In this document: in pieces, positions 56,505-64,000 of the stretch
How the letters are laid out: the number at the start of each line of letters is the position of its first letter
Numbering within the stretch: position 1 is the stretch's first letter
Source: Diphasiastrum complanatum
Lineage: Eukaryota; Streptophyta; Lycopodiopsida; Lycopodiales; Lycopodiaceae
Reading direction: 5' to 3'
DNA length: 64,000 nucleotides
Assembly (NCBI GenBank): GCA_029204225.1
Contig: MU831867.1
Location: 35,594 to 99,593, forward strand
Translations under genes and position numbers: made by a program
The notes under the pieces: generated by a model
The model's database searches: none
What the model was told of the DNA's origin: nothing
What the model saw: only the letters and a program-made list of their open reading frames with translations

Positions 56505-57120
56505 AATGCACATGCTCATTGCTCTCTCGGATGTCCGTTGTATTATGAGATACGGGGGAGGTATTATTGTCTCTTTCGCGATGGCCTGCATACACTTCGC
56601 AGTTTTGTCTCCTATCCTGATGCTCGTTGCTTGGGACTTCTTGTTCGTGAGATGCTTACTCTCCGTCAGTCTCATCTGCCTGTACTAGATCACCTAGGGT
56701 TAGACTCCCAACAGTTGCTTCTCACTGGCTTCTTTCGGACTTGAGCACATGCTGATGACTCCGATGATGAGATTCCTATCCCTGTGCCACCGCGGAAAAA
56801 GCCCAGATGTAGTCGCCACTTGCCTCCATCAGGGCCCACTGTACGCTCCACTCAGCAGACACTTCTACTTACTTTCGCTGATATGTACTTATTCTCCAAC
56901 TGGCGCAGGTTGTGGAAATTGGTACTTTTTCTGTAGTTCTTCTGTTATACCTGGCCCGGGTTGTGGGCTTATTTCACTTCTGCTTTGTTCTACTTTCATT
57001 CATAGCTAGTTTATAGCATTTTACGGCCACGTCCTCCTATGGATGACGCTCCCACTGTTGCTTGTACATATTTTCTTTTTGGTCTTATGCACCCACGGGT
57101 GCCCAAAAGACGTTAATAAA

Positions 57121-57124
<4 letters not shown>
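56505..57124 (+). pseudogene. LINE 3' end remnant
   Basis: The plus strand reads CPLYYEIRGRYYCLFRDGLH and LRSFVSYPDARCLGLLVREM. In plant LINEs a zinc-finger-like C-P-L-Y block and a YPD-x-RCL block close the second open frame. A stop, a 3' UTR and AATAAAGC at about 57114-57121 follow, then a CT array from 57125. Confidence 0.55.

Positions 57125-57182
<58 letters not shown>
57125..57182. repeat. (CT)n microsatellite at the LINE 3' end
   Basis: Fifty-eight bp of CT directly after AATAAAGCTT, in the place of a poly(A) tail. Confidence 0.95.
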
Positions 57183-57187
<5 letters not shown>

Positions 57188-57364
57188 ACCTGTTTCCACT
57201 GTTTTAATTTGCAATTTTGTTTTAGTTTCATGTCTCATACGATTTGAATTTTGCTATAGCCTGCTGCCTATGACCAATTACCATTCTTATTTCATTCCAG
57301 GTTTGCCTTTATGTCCTTGTTTTGGAGTGGCTCATAAAAGTGCATACAAGCCTAAGGTTGTTTC

Positions 57365-58240
57365 AAACCATTGGGCAAAGTGGCCATGAGATTTAAGGCG
57401 GCCGTGATGTCTGTTGCATTTTGGGATGATACACATGCCATTGTCACATCCATGAGGCCTATCTATAGTGTGCTGCACCTTATTGATAGAGAGGGTTGCA
57501 CTTTAGGCCTTCTCTATGAGTTCATGGATAGGCTGGGAGAGCAGCTTCAGAGTTGCACCAGCATAGATGTTGAGAGGTATATTACTATGTTGAAAGTTGA
57601 TTCTTCATTGCAGCTGGAAAGGTTGGTGTTTGTGCATGCCAACCTACGACTTCTAAAGAAGCTAAGGGAGATCAGGGAGCCCATATAGGTAATCTAAATT
57701 TTGTAGAGTCTACCATGATCTCTCTATTTTCTAGACTCTGAACCTTTAGGCTTCAACGTTTAAATTTGCTATTTTTTTTTAAATCATTTACCAGTTCTGT
57801 CAACTGAGAATGAGATCTTGGTTTAATTTCATAGGTTAATCCCAATGACATCGATGTGGCAAGGGTTCCAGACTTGCCACCAAAATCACAAGAGGAGGAA
57901 GATGTGTATGCTTTACTCCATCGGGAGGCCTTAGCGGCTGCAGGTTGATTTCGATTCCCAATTCCCCGATTCACTGCTTTATATTAGTACTTTGTAGATA
58001 TACTAGATAATCCTGATTCCAATTTCCTTGTGTGCACTACGCAGGGCCTACCACTCGAGTTGTTGCATCACGTAGGACCAAGAGAGGGTCCAAGCCATCC
58101 AATTGGGGAATCAGACACCTCTGAGAGTCCCTCTGACTCAAATGAGAAATCCGCCACTGAGGGTGAGGATGAGGATGAGGATGAGGGTGAGGGTGAGCAT
58201 GATGATGTCCGGATGACCCTGAGCTTGAGGCCATGCTAGT
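57365..58240 (+). pseudogene. hAT transposase C-terminal fragment
   Basis: Exon-like pieces: FWDDTHAIVTSMRPIYSVLH and GCTLGLLYEFMDRLGEQL (to about 57575), LERLVFVHANLRLLKKLREI (57614-57688), NPNDIDVARVPDLPP and EEDVYALLHREALAAA (about 57841-57942), then a tail from about 58045. The first matches family 2 (MRPIYSVLRLVDREGC), the second the hAT C-terminal region. A TAG sits at 57686-57688. Exons between the first two pieces are missing. Confidence 0.65.
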
Positions 58241-60277
58241 GCCTCCACGATGACAACTTCCGAGGCGGGCAGTTAGAGGCTAGAGCACTCAGTGCTCAGT
58301 ATAGTAGCATACTCTAGGCACTAGTATAGTAGTTATATATATGACAGTTGACTCATGAGGCCTTAGGCTTGATCTTGGAGGCTATGTAGTATGCTTGAAA
58401 CTCTTGTTATTTACACCTAAAGTTTAAACTTTTGACCCTTGAGTTGTAATTTGTGATTTGTCAGTGGTCAATACATTGTACAGTTTTTAACTTTACTATT
58501 TATAATTTTTGGAAGTCCTTGGATGTCTGAGACTGTGATGTGTTGCATGCATTGTAATTTGTGCATGTGTCGTGACTCATGAGTCAACTTTGAAGTATCA
58601 AGCTATGAACTATCTTATATGTACTATAGCTTAAAAGTTACGCTGAATCGTGATTCATTTAAATTGTAAATTGTAATCTATATTTCAATTTTCTGGTCAC
58701 TGGTAAGTTGGAATTGGACACGACTCACATCATGACTCACTACGTGTGAACTTTGAAGCACTTGCCACTGAGCACTGTGAACTAAGAACTTTCAACTGTC
58801 TTGTAACATGTACGGACTCTATGTGGGTATCTAGTTTTTACAAGTGTATATAATATGATCGCCTATTTATGTGGTCCCATAGCTGATAGGGCCCAAATTA
58901 GGGGCTAGGGCTAGGGTTTATAAGATAAGGGCTAGGCAATGGGCATTGGGCATAGGAGTGTGATTGTTCAATGTTGACATGTAATCCAGTACCTACTTAG
59001 TACTACCATGTGGCAATGAGCATGCAAACCCTCACGAGCTAAACTTCTTGCTCTCTTACAGGACTCTAAAGATGATGATGGTTGTGTTTTTGCATACTTC
59101 CTGAATGCACTTAAGCATGATTTCTCAAGGGCCATAAGCTTTGTGCTGGCATGAACAGATTCTTGCAACCTAATAACCTTAAACCTGTTACCTATCCATG
59201 ACAATATCAATAATTGACTGAGGGAAGCGACCGTACACAGTTTCTTCTCTTGAAATTGCAATCTCTAGGGCATTCTCATGAAATTGGATGTATCTACTTG
59301 GTACTAGTCTTTCTATAACATGTCTAAACCCCAAAAACCCATAAAAACACATTTTAAAAAAAGAAAACAAAAAAAACCTAAAAAAATTTCCCATTTTGGA
59401 CCTAAACCTGCCATTTCAAACGCGTTTCAAAATGACGTATGAAACGACCCCATGAAACATTGATTATGACTTTAATTCCATGAGGGTCCCAACCCCTCAT
59501 AATCATAATTAATTTATGGGTCAGCAGGCCTACTGACCTTCTTATAGGATAATAATCCGAGATCAGTCCAAACTTGGGCATGACAGGTATTACCTTTGTC
59601 TTTTTGGAGAACAAAAGCCCAAGTCTTCATAGCCTCTTGATGTTCGCTCAGATTTGTCTCTAACTGACTGATCTTGCTCGTCATTGGTGATGGCATTCCT
59701 TCCACAGCTGGACTTTCTGCTTGAGGACCGTATTATCTTGGATTAGAGTTGGCATTGCTAGCTTAAGTTGTTGTACTTCGAGTCATAGAGCATCCACTTC
59801 TGCCTTCAGATAAACTTTGAATGCTTTTCGTGGTGTATATATGTCTTCTACAAGGATGGCGTCAATTAGAGGAGCTGAGGGCATCAGAACAGCAGAAGAG
59901 ATGGAAGACGGAGAGAACGTAGAAGTAGGCAAACTGGACAGGGTAGGCAGCACTGTTGCCAACGTGGCAGCAGTGGCCTTGTTGGCAAAAGGCTACATTG
60001 CTACCTGCATGGCAGCAGGTAGTGCTACTGCTGCAGGGAGCAGGGGAGGACCAGGGGGAATGGGAGCTGCTAGCAACCCCCACCCCCCTCTTTCTCGGTG
60101 CCATAGGAGAAGGGCAAAGGTAGATGGAGGGTGATGGGAGAGAGAATTGGAATAAGAATTAGAATTATTATTATTATTAACGTCTTTTGGTACCGAAAGG
60201 TACATAAAACAAAAAAGAGTATAAAACATGATGAGCATTGTCCGCATAGGAGGAGGGCAAGGTAGATGGAGGGTGAA

Positions 60278-60281
<4 letters not shown>
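58241..60281. other. Unassigned; possible LINE ORF1 fragment on the minus strand
   Basis: Around 59510-59830 the minus strand has coiled-coil-like pieces (SKISQLETNLSEHQEAMKTW) that resemble the LINE ORF1 at 44978, but stops are frequent. GCGTTTCAAA words occur at 54579 and, inverted, near 59420. Nothing else is supported. Confidence 0.3.

Positions 60282-60323
<42 letters not shown>
60282..60323. repeat. (GA)n microsatellite
   Basis: Forty-two bp of GA, adjoining the hAT fragment that starts at about 60325. Confidence 0.95.
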
Positions 60324-60324
<1 letters not shown>

Positions 60325-60325
<1 letters not shown>

Positions 60326-60780
60326 TTCGGGCAATTACATAATGGGGTACCTTTGACGACCTCACACCTATTCTAATGAAGCTCGCAGTTCGCATCCTCT
60401 CACAGGTATATATTGTACGCTTTATTTTAGCACGTCATTGTCTTTTTTGTTTCTATGGTAGTATTTCTGAGAAATGTTCGACTAATTAGGTTGTGCGTAG
60501 TTTTTGGTTTCAAAAACTGATCAATGTCGGCTGTGAGAGAAAATGGAGCACCTGGGCGCTAGTTCATATTATAAAGTGAGTATGATATCAACGGAGCAAT
60601 TTGAGAGGTTGGAGATCTGCAACACCGACAACAGGTTACTTTCCCACATTGGGCTTCTTGGAGGTGAACTCAGAAATTTGCATCATAGTTCTTGAGGATG
60701 GGACAGAGCTAGATATGCCAGAGGAGGATATCACAGCAAAGATCTACGAGGACATCCGCTAGGATGGGCTCTACCAGGGA
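60325..60780 (+). pseudogene. hAT transposase C-terminal exon fragments
   Basis: LHNGVPFDDLTPILMKLAVRILSQ precedes a GTATAT donor at about 60403-60408, equivalent to the end of exon 2 in copy a (RLALRVLSQ). After an intron, NVGCERKWSTWALVH (about 60520-60566) and STEQFERLEIC match the dimerisation exon. Stops interrupt it. Confidence 0.6.
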
Positions 60781-62099
60781 CGAGTCACCAGACAGGTCAC
60801 TAAGACCTACTCCTCCTGGCATACGGCTCATTCATTCAGATGCAGAGGTTTAAGCCGAGCCAAATGATGTAGAGTTGGTGTTATTGTTGGAAACAATGTT
60901 GAGCACGAAGGGATTCTTTGATGCCAGGTGAACTTGGAGCGTACGAGCTAGGACTGCTGGCAGATCCAGCAGCAGGCGAGCCTAGCTAACTTGTATGTGT
61001 GGCCAGCGCAGGAGCGTGGAGCACCAATTAAGTAAAAGGGCACCAATAGCAGCTCTATATGGACTGCATGTCCAGAACAATATGAAACATTCACGTTTTG
61101 ACGCTCCGAACTTGCAAATTGGAATATTTATTGAAACCTGCATAAACGGAGCACATGGTGCACTTCTGTGTTTTGATTTGTTTACAGCCTTTCGTTTTTC
61201 GAATGGTGATCACATTCATCCCAATAGTTGGATAACTTGGATTATACTTGGATTCAATAATGATTGTACACATTTTGGTCAAAATATGCCTCTTAAGTTT
61301 TAACTATGCGCCATTATCTAGTGACTAAAATGGTAAATCCTTGGTGAGTTTCAGAGGATCCTACCATGCATATCACCACACTATAACCCAAATACTTAAA
61401 AAACTAGATTCTCAGGGTTGACAAGTTATCACCGCCAACTTTTTACTACAGAGAAACTTTCTGTACTCAAGGGCGAATGGATGTGCTATCACACTATCCG
61501 AACATAGTTCAGCACATTGATTTCCTTCTGTCAATGTCATAACTTATGTTTCCTGATTGGCTAATTTGAATTGGTCAACCTGATTCCAAATCAGCCAAAA
61601 AATTAAACGAATGAGCACATCTGTACATATATTGTAAGAACAATTTAAGAAAATTCCTCTCCCTACCACTTTTCTTATTCTCCTCCCTTCACATCAGCTT
61701 ATGGCATGCAAGAGCTTAGAAATTGTTTGATGAGATGGCAAGACGGGAGAACGGGGTGAGGGTTCATCCAATTTAATCAGATTTCCATAAAGATAGAATT
61801 ACAAAAATCCAATTCAAATTGGACCGAAAAGCTTAAATGCAGAACCGTAAATTGGATCTGAGTTAATTACGATTCAAGGAAACATTGGTTGTGACTGGAC
61901 AAAATCTAGCCAAACAGGTAAGTAAACAATATTTGATCAATTTTGGGCACTTTCAAAGTTGCACACAACAAAATTGATAATTTGCAAGAAATTTTTGTGG
62001 TATAAGAGTGCCAATATTCCAATTTGTAGACATGCTAGCTGGTAAAAAAACCTCAAAGCTTGATGTTCTTATGACTTCATTTCCTCAAAATCAGCCTAC
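60781..62099. other. Intron sequence without a recognised feature
   Basis: Right part of the giant intron. A 102-codon plus-strand frame at 60995-61303 has no motif. Confidence 0.4.
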
Positions 62100-62195
62100 C
62101 TCAAAATAATTGTGCCCGATGTGATAATGAGATTCCAAAATCTGACCCAGTGCTACAGGCCGCGACCCCACTGCCTGTTTAACTATCCATGAACC
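62100..62195 (-). CDS. EDR2-like gene, fourth exon in the window
   Basis: A 96-nt exon with a CAG acceptor (62196-62198) and a GAG|GTAGGC donor, reading GSWIVKQAVGSRPVALGQIL to HNYFE in phase 0. In EDR2-family proteins the same place reads GSWIV-x-Q-x-VG, then a variable stretch and Y-L/F-E. The middle of the exon departs from the usual CLLGKAVDC, so this is a divergent member. The next exon in order is 35.7 kb away at 26357. Confidence 0.82.
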
Positions 62196-62364
62196 CTGCG
62201 ACCATTTTTCATTTATATAAGTATCCCCAAGTTCAAAATTTATGCAAAAGGGTTATACGGAAATCACATGGTGATTGGTGATTAAGACTTTCCACCCATA
62301 TCTTATCTTCAGAAACATATGAATTTCTTTTTTAGACTATTAGCAAAAGAAAGGAACTGAGCAC

Positions 62365-62507
62365 CTCGGGACAGAAGGGATAAGTGTGAGTCTCTTGTTC
62401 CGAAAAGAATCATCTCCATGGATTAGTTGGTGCAGCAACGACCCTTCTGAAATTTCTTCAGTAGTAGCAAAGTAAAATACCAAGCTATAATTCACCGTAT
62501 AGACCAC
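62365..62507 (-). CDS. EDR2-like gene, third exon in the window
   Basis: A CAG acceptor (62508-62510) and an AG|GTGCTC donor bound a 143-nt exon: VVYTVNYSLVFYFATTEE, GSLLHQLIHGDDSFRNKRL, LIPSVPR. It aligns with the family's HYSxVFYF, GSLL, GDDxFRNxRLKLIPSVPKGSWIV. The length is one base short of a multiple of three, so the obvious donor puts the next exon out of frame. Two weaker in-phase donors exist nearby (TCT|GTCCCG and TCA|GTTCCT). Confidence 0.82.
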
Positions 62508-62786
62508 CTGGAGAGTTTACAGACATGATAAAATCACTATTTGAGCAGCATCTCTGAAGTGAACATGTCAATGGTGAAAACACTATCTGTGTCACTGATT
62601 TTACAGCCATTCATATTAGCTTTTATGTTCATACACCTTTGACAGCATGATGAAAAAAGTCCAAACGTATGAAGGTTAAAGCATGAACTTGTGCAAAGCG
62701 TGTACAGAATCTGCATCTTTTTTTAGATTTCAAATTTAAGTAGAGCATATCAATATCAACAATCAAATTTACAAGAAGACTCATAC

Positions 62787-62834
62787 CTGCAAATTGACAA
62801 CAAACAGGAAAAGATTTGGATTAGGTTGCAAATT
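62787..62834 (-). CDS. EDR2-like gene, second exon in the window
   Basis: A 48-nt exon (CAG acceptor, CAG|GTATGA donor) reading NLQPNPNLFLFVVNLQ. The family has F-x-V-V-N-L-Q just before V-P-G-x-T-H-Y-S. Phase 0 at both ends. Confidence 0.8.
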
Positions 62835-62993
62835 CTGCAAAGAGACATACAACCCCATCATCCATAGTTTATTGAAGAACTAATGCAAAATGCCCATCAA
62901 ATAATACACAGTACATATACTCAGTTTTTACGGAACTCAAAGTGTTGTTCTTCTACAGTCCATGAAATAGTGTTAGATAAACTGTAACGTTAC

Positions 62994-63095
62994 CTGGAGA
63001 ATACTGTGACATCTTTGGGCAGCACAATCTATCCTTTCTTTTGATTTTAACCAGTCAACTCCCAGAAGTTGACAGATCGGTTCTGCTCCCGGAAT
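62994..63095 (-). CDS. EDR2-like gene, first recognisable exon in the window
   Basis: A 102-nt exon (TTAG acceptor at 63096-63099, CAG|GTAACG donor) reading IPGAEPICQLLGVDWLKSKE and RIDCAAQRCHSILQ. This is the start of EDR2_C, where the family has L-x-x-V-D-W-F/L-K. The PH and START domains should lie upstream, beyond 64,000. I searched 63,100-64,000 and found no convincing earlier exon. Confidence 0.8.
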
Positions 63096-64000
63096 CTAAA
63101 CAAATAATATCACCAACAGCTAATACATCACTCAGGAAAAAACTTCAACTGCAGAAGAGTTAAAGAACATCATAAAGTAAGGTTGCAAAAAGGCGATTCA
63201 AGACATGACCTCATTATATCTGGAAAGTGCTCAAAGAAAAGATGGAAAAGGACCAGATGGAATGGAAATTTACTACCATGGTAGAACAGCAGAAAACTGC
63301 TGCACTTTCAGTGTAAGACATCCAGCATCTACATTATAGTACAGAACGTTTCCAGTCTAGATTCGAGGGATTTCAAAAAACTGGAATAGAAAGTGCAAAT
63401 TGCTATCAAGTTTAACTTAGTGCTACAAGTGCTAAACGATGGGTTACAAGCATGGGAGTGAGAATCAAGCAGCACAATAAGAATCATTGTGATCATCCTG
63501 AACTTTTACGCAAAACTTTATTGAAAGAGTTGAAACTGAGCAATAGTTCTCACAACATATCATTTTTCACCTCTACTTGATCTTACTGCAAATGATGTCC
63601 ATTATGCTACTTACAGTGCTGGGCCTCAAGGATACTTAGTCTATTCAAGGAATTCATGATCCTCTTGAGGCTCATCCTCATCTCTAGTGATGATATTCCA
63701 GCAATCTTTGTCCATTAGTATATGGCACTATATGCTGCATTTTAAACTTCCAAATGCTCAAAGCGGGCTCTTAGCCAATAGGGTTTATAGCCACTTTCAA
63801 AATATAATGAATCTTGCAAAAAAACTTGAATAGCCATGTAGATCAGTGATAAAGCTACAAGCTGATATATATTCACACAGAAAATAGATTCTCCTATTTT
63901 AGATGCGCCCTCCTTAAAGGCAGGTGAAATTTGGAACATTCTAGAATCTTTTCTGGAATCAAGAAAGCATTACATAATTTTTTTCCTTGCTGAATGCTAG
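63096..64000. other. Intron or upstream sequence of the EDR2-like gene
   Basis: No exon is secure. On the minus strand, ATGAGGATGAGCCTCAAG to CAGCACT|GTAAGT (about 63620-63690) has splice-like borders and an amphipathic reading (MRMSLKRIMNSLNRLSIL), but no family match. Confidence 0.4.

Noticed and set aside
63742-63939. 65-codon minus-strand frame considered as an upstream exon of the EDR2-like gene
   Set aside because: No similarity to PH, START or linker regions and no convincing splice borders.

Overview
This window is nuclear DNA from a land plant with a large, repeat-rich genome. The evidence is intron-bearing coding sequence, several superfamilies of plant-type transposons, initiator-Met-tRNA primer sites beside retrotransposon LTRs, and short TTTAGGG-like tracts. 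I cannot fix the lineage. There is no bacterial or organellar content, and I saw no rRNA, tRNA or CRISPR array.

The one host gene I can support is easy to miss because no exon is longer than 143 nt. It lies on the minus strand and is the 3' part of a gene with the EDR2_C (DUF1336) domain of the ENHANCED DISEASE RESISTANCE 2 family. Four exons lie at 62,100-63,095 and the last two at 25,887-26,357. Read in order they give the domain's usual motif order to a stop codon. The fourth and fifth exons are separated by one intron of about 35.7 kb, so nearly everything between 26.4 and 62.1 kb is transposon sequence inside that intron. The 5' part of the gene lies beyond base 64,000.

1-25.9 kb, downstream of the gene: an intact, very young Ty1/copia element (746-7176, identical 5-bp target duplication, LTRs differing at 3 of 655 sites) interrupts an older minus-strand copia-derived coding region (to about 9.57 kb). 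Next come three diverged copies of a plant En/Spm-like gene (9.77-13.35 kb), a minus-strand RT-like remnant (13.9-16.5 kb), an LTR with primer site (17.48-17.88 kb), a Ty3/gypsy integrase remnant (19.3-20.4 kb), copia remnants (22.2-23.9 kb) and a long CT/CA microsatellite.

26.4-62.1 kb, inside the intron: two distinct families of BED-finger/DUF659 hAT transposons dominate. Family 1 has four partial or deleted copies (27.36-32.03, 32.03-35.08, 49.72-51.15, 51.17-53.50 kb). It carries a transposase with an AT-hook-like tail and, convergent to it, a second small gene for a charged 121-residue protein. It also has an 85-bp tandem array and GGTACC-rich termini. Family 2 (40.2-43.6 kb) has GCGTCC-rich termini. 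Ends of both families sit directly against (TA)n tracts. A Ty3/gypsy element (35.08-39.3 kb), LINE remnants (45.0-46.35, 56.5-57.1 kb), decayed hAT pieces (55.8-60.7 kb), solo-type LTRs and many (CT/GA)n arrays fill the rest.

62.1-64 kb: the upstream exons of the host gene and ordinary intron sequence.
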